Shown: one piece after another, positions 9,853 to 19,694 of the stretch | Layout of the letters: each line of letters opens with the position of its first letter | Position numbering within the stretch: the first letter of the stretch is position 1 | Assembly: GCA_947585595.1 (NCBI GenBank) | Contig: CANPXB010000006.1 | Span: 1-64,000 of the forward strand | Origin: an uncultured Bacilli bacterium | GTDB lineage: Bacteria; Bacillota_I; Bacilli_A; RF39; UBA660 | Direction of reading: 5' to 3' | DNA length: 64,000 nucleotides | The notes under the pieces: generated by a model | The model's input: the letters and a program-made list of their open reading frames with translations, nothing else | The model's database searches: none | Told to the model about the DNA's origin: nothing | Made by a program: the position numbers and the translations under genes

Positions 9853-10746
9853 CTACTCAACCCCCACATCTTCGTTATAATATTTTTCCCCTGTTACCAA
9901 GAAATAACAGTTTATTATAATAATTGCATGTAATACTAATTGAACATACCATTTTTCAAGCATAACTAAATATTCAGATCTACCAAATAATAGTTGCATA
10001 ACTAATACTAATAAGAATAAGGCCATACCGAATGTTAAGAACTTCTTATGGAATGTTTGTCTATCCATTCTATCACGATAAACACCTTCTACTAAGGCAT
10101 CAATATCCATTGACATTAACTCTAAGGCTTCACCAGAATCCCTAGCACCTTCCTTAGTAATCTGTAAGAATAATTGATGCATATTCTTAACCATATAATA
10201 AGGATAAGCTTTATTAAAGAAATCAATAGATTCATCAATCGTACCATTATCATATGACATTTGAATCATTCTCTTAACATCTCTTAATACTGGATCTTGT
10301 AAAATACCAGAATCCCTAACACCTTCTAAAGCCTTAACGAAACTCTGTGTTGTATTAAACTCCATAATAACGTTAGTTGTATAAACTTGAACTTGTTCAA
10401 ATAAATATTCACTATATAAACGTTGTGTCCTTAAATAACTTAAATAAGGTACAAAACATATTGCTATTAATGTATAAACGATTGAAACCGGAATACTATA
10501 GAAATATAAGAAAGTTATACCAGCAGCCGCCCCACCCATTATTAAAACTTGAGTAGCATACTGTCTAGGTGTATATTCATAACCTAATTCCTTAGTTTTT
10601 TCTTTAACTTCACGATAACTATAAGGTGCATAAGTATTATAAACACTAGATACAGTATCAGCAAAGAACTTATATACGTTATCACCAGTATTATATCGAT
10701 AAGCTAAAACGAATATTGCAATAACTAACCATATTACTAATTCCAT
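9853..10746 (-). CDS. TadB-like T2SSF-family pilus membrane protein
   Basis: 297 aa; TM helices flanking a cytoplasmic helical domain; between TadA and TadC. Confidence 0.7.
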   Translation of the reverse strand: MELVIWLVIAIFVLAYRYNTGDNVYKFFADTVSSVYNTYAPYSYREVKEKTKELGYEYTPRQYATQVLIMGGAAAGITFLYFYSIPVSIVYTLIAICFVPYLSYLRTQRLYSEYLFEQVQVYTTNVIMEFNTTQSFVKALEGVRDSGILQDPVLRDVKRMIQMSYDNGTIDESIDFFNKAYPYYMVKNMHQLFLQITKEGARDSGEALELMSMDIDALVEGVYRDRMDRQTFHKKFLTFGMALFLLVLVMQLLFGRSEYLVMLEKWYVQLVLHAIIIINCYFLVTGEKYYNEDVGVE

Positions 10747-10761
10747 AATTTCACCTTCTTT

Positions 10762-12384
10762 TTATAAAACATCGTTTGTTGTAGCAGGTACTGCAACTTG
10801 TCCACTCGATTGAACGCTTGGGAAAATACTTGGTGCTGGTGGAACAGTTGCTGTTGGTTGAACTTGAACTTGTGACGTTACTGCCGGTGCAGCTGGAGCT
10901 GCAGGTTGAGTAACAGGAGCACTAGGTGTACTAGCAGGTGTAACCGCACTTGTACTAACAGGTGTTGCTGACACCGGACTAGGTGTACTTGGTGCTGGTG
11001 CCACTTGTTGTGCTGCTGCTACTGGAGTAGCAGGTACCGGTTGTGGTGTAGCTGCTTGTGCAGGTGCTACAGGTGCTACTTGTGGCGCAACAGGTGCAGG
11101 TTGCGGTGTAGCAACCTGTGGTGCAGGACTAACTGTTCCTGTACTACTAGGTGCTGGTGCACTTGGTGCAGCCCCACCATTCGCTGTTGCAGTACTATCA
11201 GCACTACCCTCTTCAGTTGCATTTAAAGCATCAACCAAATTATTTTTTGTTTCCTTGTTTGCATAATTATCTTGTGAACTATCTCTTAAATTAGATAAGT
11301 CTTCTTTTGAATCGGCATCTCCTAAACCGAAAATATCATCATTTTCAAAATAAACATTACCTATAGCTAAATAATCAATTAATTTTTTGGTTGGATTATG
11401 TAAAGTAACTTTACCATCCAAAGTTTTAGAATATAAGATATTAGATTTTGGCTTATTAGTTTCATCATCAACATAGAATTCACAAATCTCCATAATTTCA
11501 CGTTGGAACCTATTTAAAGCCTTAGAATAATATCCTTTAACATATATACCAATTTGAATATATCTATGGATAGAAGACAAATATTGTTCAATATCTTGAC
11601 TACCCTCTAATAACGCATACATACGCATTGGTATACTTGAAGCCTTATCGGCGTGAATTGTTGAAATAATATGGTGTCCAGAAGAAATAGAGTTACGAAC
11701 TGCCATAACTGCCTCTGCTGAACGAACCTCGGCAAGTAATATCCATATAGGGTTCTGTCTCATGCAGGCTACTAATGAATCTGTATAAGATGCTATATTA
11801 TTAGTTTTCATAGCTACTATATCACGATGAGGGAAAATCTTATCCAAGTGAAGCTCCAATGTATCCTCAATAGATATGATTTTTTCATCTTCTTTAGTAT
11901 TACTAGCCAAATACTTAACTAGTTCTGTTTTACCAGAACCAGTTTCTCCAGCAACCATTATATTACAATGGCCCCAAACACACTTAATTAAAAAGTCATG
12001 CATTTGATCAGTAATATATTGCTCACTGATTAATTTTTCTTTATTTAAACGAATCTTCGCAGGTGTTTTACGTATCAAACAGGCGATTCCATTGGTAGCA
12101 ATGGAATCGTGAACAAAGTTCATACGTAATTCAGCACTTTCAGAGTCAAGAAATGGATGAGCCATATTGAAAGTTCTACCCATAACATTTGCACATTGAA
12201 AGGCTAATTTTTCCATAAATGGATTATTTATATCAGGTCTTTCAACTTGATAAACACCTCTAGACAATGTCTTTAACCAAACTTGACCACCATTACTATA
12301 TGAAATATCGGTAACGTCATCATCTTCTAAGAATTCAGATAACGGGCCAAAATCCATCTGGGAGAAAACGTTCTTCTCATCCAT
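10762..12384 (-). CDS. TadA/CpaF (VirB11-family) secretion ATPase with long Pro/Ala-rich C-terminal tail
   Basis: 540 aa; Walker A VAGETGSGKTE, Asp-box region SIEDTLELHL, WILLAEVRSAEAVMAVRNSISSGHHIISTIHAD; about 150-aa low-complexity P/A/T/V tail. Confidence 0.88.
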   Translation of the reverse strand: MDEKNVFSQMDFGPLSEFLEDDDVTDISYSNGGQVWLKTLSRGVYQVERPDINNPFMEKLAFQCANVMGRTFNMAHPFLDSESAELRMNFVHDSIATNGIACLIRKTPAKIRLNKEKLISEQYITDQMHDFLIKCVWGHCNIMVAGETGSGKTELVKYLASNTKEDEKIISIEDTLELHLDKIFPHRDIVAMKTNNIASYTDSLVACMRQNPIWILLAEVRSAEAVMAVRNSISSGHHIISTIHADKASSIPMRMYALLEGSQDIEQYLSSIHRYIQIGIYVKGYYSKALNRFQREIMEICEFYVDDETNKPKSNILYSKTLDGKVTLHNPTKKLIDYLAIGNVYFENDDIFGLGDADSKEDLSNLRDSSQDNYANKETKNNLVDALNATEEGSADSTATANGGAAPSAPAPSSTGTVSPAPQVATPQPAPVAPQVAPVAPAQAATPQPVPATPVAAAQQVAPAPSTPSPVSATPVSTSAVTPASTPSAPVTQPAAPAAPAVTSQVQVQPTATVPPAPSIFPSVQSSGQVAVPATTNDVL

Positions 12385-12414
12385 AAAAACACCCTCTTTT
12401 TATTTTTTGATATA

Positions 12415-13218
12415 TTAACAAATAGTTAAATCAGTACACTCGTTAGCTAAAATATGTGTTTGATTAATGATATGAGATCTTAATTCATCACTTGTTAAAC
12501 GAGTTGCTTTGGCATTAGCTGAATAAGCCTTATTACGACCAATAGGTTCAATATTAAGTTTTAACTTTTCAGCTTTCTTAAGTAATAAGAATAAATCTTC
12601 TGGAACTGCGAATAGCATTACAGCCGGTTCACCAGGATTATCCTTATCAGCATAAACATTTCTACCTTTTTTATCTCTTACAGCTAATACTTGAATCTGC
12701 GCAATCAAACGTCCATAGATAAGTTTATCTTCATCTTCTTCATCGCTAGATTCCAAATATAAATCGATAAAATTATCAGGCATTATTGACATAACTTGTG
12801 TATCATCATCATCAACTTTTAAGTCGAATACTGTATATCCGTCAGGAATATTAGAAAATATTGAATCTGGCATATCCTTTTCATCCATTACTAAAGTATT
12901 ATAGAAGAAACTACCTTGGGCAATCTTAGAGTCATAACTAACAACCTTACCAACAATAGCGTTTGGTTGCGTCATAATATCAGTCATACCTGCAACTACA
13001 TCTTTAGGAACATCAATATAACCGATATCATCTTCTGTAATTTTTGTCCTTGCAGTTAATGTCTTATTACAAAATGGAATTCTAGTTGGTTGAAGAGATT
13101 GTTGAACTCTCCAACTATACCCTAAGTACAATACAACTAACCCAACTAACACACCTAATATCGTAATAGTATTTTTATTACTTAAAAACTTTTTAAAAGG
13201 TACAAGTAAATTTCCCAT
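12415..13218 (-). CDS. CpaB/RcpC-like SAF-domain pilus assembly protein
   Basis: 267 aa; N-terminal TM then SAF-like RIPFCNKTLTARTKITEDDIGYIDVPKDVV...IVGKVVSYDSKIAQGSFFY; adjacent to tadA. Confidence 0.7.
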   Translation of the reverse strand: MGNLLVPFKKFLSNKNTITILGVLVGLVVLYLGYSWRVQQSLQPTRIPFCNKTLTARTKITEDDIGYIDVPKDVVAGMTDIMTQPNAIVGKVVSYDSKIAQGSFFYNTLVMDEKDMPDSIFSNIPDGYTVFDLKVDDDDTQVMSIMPDNFIDLYLESSDEEDEDKLIYGRLIAQIQVLAVRDKKGRNVYADKDNPGEPAVMLFAVPEDLFLLLKKAEKLKLNIEPIGRNKAYSANAKATRLTSDELRSHIINQTHILANECTDLTIC

Positions 13219-13241
13219 TCTTATTCCTCCTTATTTATACC

Positions 13242-13757
13242 CTATGCAGGATAATAATCGCAGAAACTTCCGTTTTCAGAATACATCTTATCTGATGTAC
13301 ACTTACCATTTTCACAAACTATATTCGCTGCATCAAATTCGACAATTAAATCAATTGAATTGACAACATCTAAATCTGTCATTGCATGTTCTCCAGCAGT
13401 TGCCTCCGTATCACGACCAATTATAAATCCAGCAGTAGTCGTAGATATTTTGACACTTACTTTAGGAGGAGATTCATATAAATCATAGAACTGTACATTG
13501 TAACTATCAGTAACAGATACAGTTTCAGCGAATCTTCTTATGAAGTTTTCAACGAAAACTTCTTTTAAGATTCTAATTTGTCCTGTTTGAGCATAATATC
13601 TATAATCAATAGCATCATAAAGTGCACTATTTGCAACTTCTTTTAATTGGTAATAATCTTGTGTATTTGATGTTGTTGCATCATTTGTAAGCATCATAAC
13701 AGATGCTATAAAAATACCAAGTATTATAAACCAATAACCCCAATAGGATTCCTTCAT
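13242..13757 (-). CDS. Pilin-like / TadE-like single-pass protein
   Basis: 171 aa; MKESYWGYWFIILGIFIASVMMLTND... N-terminal TM; in the Tad cluster. Confidence 0.5.
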   Translation of the reverse strand: MKESYWGYWFIILGIFIASVMMLTNDATTSNTQDYYQLKEVANSALYDAIDYRYYAQTGQIRILKEVFVENFIRRFAETVSVTDSYNVQFYDLYESPPKVSVKISTTTAGFIIGRDTEATAGEHAMTDLDVVNSIDLIVEFDAANIVCENGKCTSDKMYSENGSFCDYYPA

Positions 13758-13773
13758 ATGTCCTCACTCCTTC

Positions 13774-16700
13774 CTATTTAAATGCCAATCTATAATATTG
13801 TGTCGATGGTGCATTATCCCATAGATTTTGAACATTATCTGCAACTTCAATATAATCTATCCAACGACACTTACCACTATCAATTTGATTTCTAAGTGCT
13901 GTCTTAGCAGCAGAAGCATCACTTCTAACAACTTCACAAACATCTAAGTTTCGAGCTGTATTACTTAAGTTATTTTCACTAGCTCCACCATCGACACCAA
14001 GAATTTCATCGAATTTCTCTAAGAAATTACTTCCATAGTGTCCGAAGTTAGCTATGTAGTTATTCATATCTTCAGTTTCCTCAGAACTTGAAGCGAACCA
14101 CTTACAACTTGCCGGATTACTACAAGCTCCTAATGGTTGAATTGAAGCTCTACCATATAACGTTAAGTTATCGAAATTAACTTCATATCCATACATATCA
14201 TTATAATTTCTGATTGCTGCTAAAGTAGCAGGTCTTAATTCAAATGAATACTCAGGAGCACTACTTCCAGCATTCATATATACTTCTTCACCTTGTTCTT
14301 GAATTTCTTCTAGTGCTACTTGACCTTTATTAGTATTTAACTTACTTCCACCATAGTAGAAGACACCCTTATCAGTCCAGTTATTACCAAGTTTTCTATC
14401 TGTTGCACCATCTAAATCAGATAATGCTACAGTTGAAGTATTATAACCTAAAGTACCTTTAGCTTTATCATAATTATCTGCCTGGTTAAAGTCATAATCA
14501 TAACCAGTACTATTAACGAACTGTTCAGCAGTAGGTATATCAGCTGATGCGTAAGAAACAATTGGATCTCCACAACATAAGCAGATATTTTCAACTACTT
14601 CATAGAAACATGTTCGTTGATTTTGTGGGATCAACGATGCCGCATCACCCATGACTCGGCCCAATCGTCCATCAGTATAACTACCAATTTGTGTAAATTC
14701 ATAAGTATATTGATATAAGTTACGAGCTGTTGTCATACTAACTGGGAAGATATTTAAGTTACCATTGATAACATTATCATCCTTCTTAGTACCAACGAAT
14801 ACAGACCATCTAGCTTTAGCTTCTTCAGAACGATCTGAGTAAGTAGGTCCATCTGGACGCTTAGATGCATTATCCCATGCTTCTTCAAGAGTTTCACCAT
14901 GTTCTCTTGTATCATTAGGTCCAGTATACCAAATACCCTTATTTCTATAGAAACTACTATTAACTATTGAAGTCTTAATATAGTGAGCTTCAGTATAGAA
15001 TACTGTAAATTCGTAACACTTACCACCAGTCCAATGAGGATCTTGTCCTTTTAATGAAACTGGAGATGGTTCACCATATTTATCATATGTTGTTCCTGTA
15101 CCAAGATCAGCAAGACCAATTGTACATAATGTAACAATCTTCTCTTTTGTATTAGGATCAGTATAACTTGTAATTGGTGATCCAGAATGAATTTCTGTAC
15201 CTTCACCATAAGTTTTAACTAATTCATCATCAGTCCATGGTCCATTTGGTTTATAGTAAGCAAAATCTAATTTATTTCTTGATAATTGAACATCAATTGG
15301 TTCTGTCTTTTGACAATTTGAACTATCACCATCTACGCCAAGAACACATCGATCAGTAAATCCGACCTTAGCAGGAACTTGAACATTCGTGCTCTTATCA
15401 AATCCTTCTGAGATACCAGCGGCTTTAAAGAAGTTATCATTTAATGCTGTATATTCAATCAAGATATTATCATCTTGTAAGATAGTCATATAAACGTCTT
15501 CATCATAATCATAAGATACATAAGGATCAAACATTGTTAGAATCTGTTCAAATGGTCTTTCCTTACCAGCAAACTTAGCTTTAGTTTGTGGATTATTAGC
15601 TTTACCATTCGCATCATCTGAACCATTATTTAATTCAAAGTGTTGACAATTCCAGAACTGTTGATATAAATCAAATATTTCGTTATATTTGCCTGTCATA
15701 GTACCATATGCTTCAGTCATCTTACCATTAGATTCTTCTTGCATAATACCTTTTAATCTCATAAATTCTTTTTCTCTAGCTGCATCATCATCTGAACGCC
15801 AACAGTTTTGTCCATGATTTTCATCACCATATTGTGTTGAATAAGTGATTTTATGTCCATTAATATTATCACCAGACGTATGTGAAGTCCATCCACATTC
15901 ATCTTCTCCTTGTGGACTTTGTTGATATTCTTGATCAAATCCATTTTTGTTAGGAAGTTTATTTTGTGTTGGAACACTACCTCTTGGAGTAGACTTATTA
16001 TCTGTTTGTTGATCATCAAAACGCTTGAATTCACCTTCGTTTTCCTTATCGTAGAAGAACTCATGATCAAGGCTTAGATTGTAATAACCATACTCACTAG
16101 CACTATAAGTCTTTGTACACGTATAATTTCCATGATATCCCTTATGTGTACATTTTGAAGGATCATCAGGATCATTCCATTCATCACATACTTTATATTC
16201 AGTTTCTTCTAAACATCTTTCGTTTCCAGATTGAGATGAGTGAGTTGAACCAGTCCATACAAACGCTGTATTACTATGATTCATATACGTTTCTTCTTGC
16301 TCCTGTCTATCGATGTCTGACCAGTTATGAGACCATTCTGCATATAAATTATATGCATCAACTAAATCCACAGATCTTTGAACTAAATCATTCATGAAGA
16401 TATCGTAATCTAAGTATGTTGTATAACAAGTACGGCCCCCTTCAATAAAGATATCATTATCATGGTTTTGGAAGAATGTTCCAGCTAATACTGCATTCTT
16501 ACCAACGAAGTTACCAAAAGCACCCATTGTAAATGACCAATCTTCACGACATGTTACTTGGCAATATCTATTACTTTGATATGTGGCAACATTTATTGAA
16601 TTACCTCTTTCATCATATTTGAAGTAATTACTGCTCTCTTCATTTCCAGTAGATTCACCATATCTAGAATATTTGTCTGAACTTGAAGTAGGTCCTGTTC

Positions 16701-19692
16701 TATGTTTTTCATAATCATAAGCATAGTTACCTTTAACATTAACTACACAAGTACCAATTGCATCTGTATATTCACCAGATTCTTCAGAGTAATAAGCTCC
16801 TTCTTTAACTTCATATAAATCAACTGAACCTGTATATCCAGGATTATAGCTACATACATTTGACATTGTAGAAACAGCACATTCACCATTACAAATGTTG
16901 TTTACAACATATGCATTAGATGCTTCATCTAATATTTCACTGCAACATCCAGAAGCTTTAAATAACCCAGCATTAAATCCAGCACAACTACTTGAAGAAG
17001 TACACTTAGAATAATCTAGGCTTGGTACATCCTTACATATTGTTGCATCACCATTTATATTAAAGTAAATCTTTGTTTCATAACTATTTAAATCGAATAC
17101 GATCATTCTTTGTTTAGAGAAGTTATTAAGTGGTTTAGCAAGACGTACACCAGAATAATCAAAGCCACCAGAATATGAAAGTGTTAAACTATATTCTAAC
17201 TCTTCTTCATGGTTTTCAGGAATATGTACATTTGCTGCATCACTTACTGTAATAACAACTTCATAATCATATACTTTTTGATCAGTAGTAGATAATGAAG
17301 GATCTTCATCTAATTTAACAGTTCCTGTAACACCAGGTTTAGTTAAATATGTATAAGTACTACCTAATGGAGGCGATGCTAAAGTAGTTTTACTAGGTAA
17401 TGTTATTGTACCATTATAAGTAACTGTATAACTATTAGAGCCAGTTAATTGAACATTCTTTTCATCTATTGTTCTTTGGAATGCTCCTCCTTCACCGAAG
17501 TCATAATTTAAATAATCAGCAAACATTGTATATAAGTAATTACGTGCAGTAGGATCTGAAATTCCAAATGTATTTACAGCAGATTGAACTTCAGCATAAT
17601 AAGTTTCGTAATTTGAATCGCCTTTTTTAGGAACATTACCATCTTGATTTTTATATCTAGCATATATTGCTTTTAATGCTGTAGCTAAATTAACATATGG
17701 TTCATAGTGCTCTTGATAAACAGCATCTTCTGTTTGAGTAACACCACTATAACCATTTATTAATACTACGGTACGAATAGCAACGTGAGCTGCAATTCTA
17801 ACTGGATCGTTTTGATTATCGAAGCTTTCTTTAGAACTATATGTATTTAAGTGATCGATAATCATGCCAATCATCTTACCTAATTCAGATTCTTGACTAA
17901 CACGTTCTTGAATGTCATATCGGTCACCCTCTGGTCCGACACGTCCAGGGTCCATACATAAGGTAAAGTATTTAACACCTGTTTTAGCACCAGTTTGTTC
18001 ATTAATACATTCAGATTTATAGTTATTACTTGTTAATGAATCATTAATTTCTGATACACCACCAGCTGTAGTATTATCTTTAGAAATAACTACTGTTGAA
18101 CACATTTCATGATCAAAGTCATTTAATGCATAACCATTATTTTCACCAGATACTATTTTAGCATCTACATCTATTGCAAACGTTCCTGAAGATCCTTCAG
18201 AGTTTGCTCCAGCATTTCTAACTTCGAATTTATAAGTAACATTTCTTGTTGCCCCTTCTTCACTAATTGTTACACTAACATCAACATATTCTCCTTCAGG
18301 AGTAGCTGATTCACCATGAACTAAGCATTGACCATTTTGTGGTTTAGCAGTTAGATAAGGATTGCTAGCTACTGAACAATTAGTTAATGTACCTTGAGGT
18401 ATTAAGAAACTAGATTGTCCAACATAAACAGATTTATATCTATCTACTTCTTTAGTTACTGTTTCATATTTAGCATAATAAGTTGCATAATCTCCTGTGC
18501 TAACACTAGTACCAGGACTTAAAACACTACCTCTATTATCTTTAGTCCATCCTAGGAATTTTTTTCTATTACCCATTACTGTATCTTTTTGTGTAAGTTG
18601 TGGTAAAGTAAAGTTTCCTGAAGCTTGACAGAAGAATGTACCATTTCCTGTCTGACGACATTGACTATTGGCAGGCATATCAGATGAAGTAGTATCAAAT
18701 ACTATTTGAACACCACTCTTATAACTAAAGCATGATACATAACTACCACCATCAGTAGCAGGTACTGAACCAGTAATAGCTCCTTCGCATGCTCCAATTA
18801 ATTGATAATCTTTATTAGTTATATTAGCATCTGGTACTCTAACCCATCCTTTAAATTCTAAGGCATCTGTTGTTTTATCAACATTAGAATTTCTATTAAT
18901 AACATTTGGTTTACAATCAGAAGGTAAATCTACATTACCTGCAACTGTACTTTCCCAATAAGTATAATTACTAAAAGTCGTTAATTTAAATTGTGCCGTA
19001 TTAATACCACAAGTACTTCCACCTGGATATAATCTAATACCACCAGTATAACTTATTTTAAAGTTAACTGTTACTGTTTGTTCTCCAGTATAACCATCAG
19101 CAGTATATTTAAATACAGCTTGAGCTTCTAGTGTTTCATGTTTATTTAAAGCAGAATCAGTTGGTGATACAACACAGAACGCTCCACCTTCACAACCAGA
19201 CCAGTCTAAGTATTCAGCATGTTTAGTTTTATTAATACTTTTAATATTAACGTTTTTTAAGTCATACATTTTTTGAAATTTACTTAGAACATCAACTTGA
19301 ATATTATCTTTAACTGTTCCATTTATAGGAATAGTTATTTCCCCTGGAACTTGAATATTATAATTAAGAATATAAGTTCTTTGGCCACTTTCATCGCTAT
19401 GTCCTACAGCACCTCGACCAGACCAAGTACATACAACTGTATCTGTACCAGATTTCTTTGGCATTTTATCAAATCTGATTGAAACATTATATGTATTATC
19501 ATCTACAGACAAAGCATTTAGTTCTCCTTGCGCTTCACATTTAAGACCTAAGTAATCATTTTTGCTTAGAACTACTGGACTACCATTAAAAGTAGGATCT
19601 ATATTTTTGGTCTCAGCAGCTACTGTTCCAATAACAGCTATAAAAGAAATTACTATAAATAGGATATATTTTTTCAAATTACTAATCTTCAT
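13774..19692 (-). CDS. Giant Cys-rich secreted surface protein with InlB-type repeat-like segments
   Basis: 1972 aa; signal peptide (MKISNLKKYILFIVISFIAVIGTVAAE), bacterial-repeat-like segments (KKFLGWTKDNRGSVLSPGTSVSTGDYATYYAKYE), many Cys; no LPXTG or C-terminal TM visible. Confidence 0.7.
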   Translation of the reverse strand: MKISNLKKYILFIVISFIAVIGTVAAETKNIDPTFNGSPVVLSKNDYLGLKCEAQGELNALSVDDNTYNVSIRFDKMPKKSGTDTVVCTWSGRGAVGHSDESGQRTYILNYNIQVPGEITIPINGTVKDNIQVDVLSKFQKMYDLKNVNIKSINKTKHAEYLDWSGCEGGAFCVVSPTDSALNKHETLEAQAVFKYTADGYTGEQTVTVNFKISYTGGIRLYPGGSTCGINTAQFKLTTFSNYTYWESTVAGNVDLPSDCKPNVINRNSNVDKTTDALEFKGWVRVPDANITNKDYQLIGACEGAITGSVPATDGGSYVSCFSYKSGVQIVFDTTSSDMPANSQCRQTGNGTFFCQASGNFTLPQLTQKDTVMGNRKKFLGWTKDNRGSVLSPGTSVSTGDYATYYAKYETVTKEVDRYKSVYVGQSSFLIPQGTLTNCSVASNPYLTAKPQNGQCLVHGESATPEGEYVDVSVTISEEGATRNVTYKFEVRNAGANSEGSSGTFAIDVDAKIVSGENNGYALNDFDHEMCSTVVISKDNTTAGGVSEINDSLTSNNYKSECINEQTGAKTGVKYFTLCMDPGRVGPEGDRYDIQERVSQESELGKMIGMIIDHLNTYSSKESFDNQNDPVRIAAHVAIRTVVLINGYSGVTQTEDAVYQEHYEPYVNLATALKAIYARYKNQDGNVPKKGDSNYETYYAEVQSAVNTFGISDPTARNYLYTMFADYLNYDFGEGGAFQRTIDEKNVQLTGSNSYTVTYNGTITLPSKTTLASPPLGSTYTYLTKPGVTGTVKLDEDPSLSTTDQKVYDYEVVITVSDAANVHIPENHEEELEYSLTLSYSGGFDYSGVRLAKPLNNFSKQRMIVFDLNSYETKIYFNINGDATICKDVPSLDYSKCTSSSSCAGFNAGLFKASGCCSEILDEASNAYVVNNICNGECAVSTMSNVCSYNPGYTGSVDLYEVKEGAYYSEESGEYTDAIGTCVVNVKGNYAYDYEKHRTGPTSSSDKYSRYGESTGNEESSNYFKYDERGNSINVATYQSNRYCQVTCREDWSFTMGAFGNFVGKNAVLAGTFFQNHDNDIFIEGGRTCYTTYLDYDIFMNDLVQRSVDLVDAYNLYAEWSHNWSDIDRQEQEETYMNHSNTAFVWTGSTHSSQSGNERCLEETEYKVCDEWNDPDDPSKCTHKGYHGNYTCTKTYSASEYGYYNLSLDHEFFYDKENEGEFKRFDDQQTDNKSTPRGSVPTQNKLPNKNGFDQEYQQSPQGEDECGWTSHTSGDNINGHKITYSTQYGDENHGQNCWRSDDDAAREKEFMRLKGIMQEESNGKMTEAYGTMTGKYNEIFDLYQQFWNCQHFELNNGSDDANGKANNPQTKAKFAGKERPFEQILTMFDPYVSYDYDEDVYMTILQDDNILIEYTALNDNFFKAAGISEGFDKSTNVQVPAKVGFTDRCVLGVDGDSSNCQKTEPIDVQLSRNKLDFAYYKPNGPWTDDELVKTYGEGTEIHSGSPITSYTDPNTKEKIVTLCTIGLADLGTGTTYDKYGEPSPVSLKGQDPHWTGGKCYEFTVFYTEAHYIKTSIVNSSFYRNKGIWYTGPNDTREHGETLEEAWDNASKRPDGPTYSDRSEEAKARWSVFVGTKKDDNVINGNLNIFPVSMTTARNLYQYTYEFTQIGSYTDGRLGRVMGDAASLIPQNQRTCFYEVVENICLCCGDPIVSYASADIPTAEQFVNSTGYDYDFNQADNYDKAKGTLGYNTSTVALSDLDGATDRKLGNNWTDKGVFYYGGSKLNTNKGQVALEEIQEQGEEVYMNAGSSAPEYSFELRPATLAAIRNYNDMYGYEVNFDNLTLYGRASIQPLGACSNPASCKWFASSSEETEDMNNYIANFGHYGSNFLEKFDEILGVDGGASENNLSNTARNLDVCEVVRSDASAAKTALRNQIDSGKCRWIDYIEVADNVQNLWDNAPSTQYYRLAFK

Positions 19693-19694
19693 TA

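Noticed and set aside
11005-11226. Cys/Trp/Arg-rich plus-strand ORF
   Set aside because: Antisense artefact of the Pro/Ala-rich TadA tail.
15759-16397. ORFs 15759..16070 (-) and 16113..16397 (+)
   Set aside because: Out-of-frame or antisense within the 1972-aa CDS.
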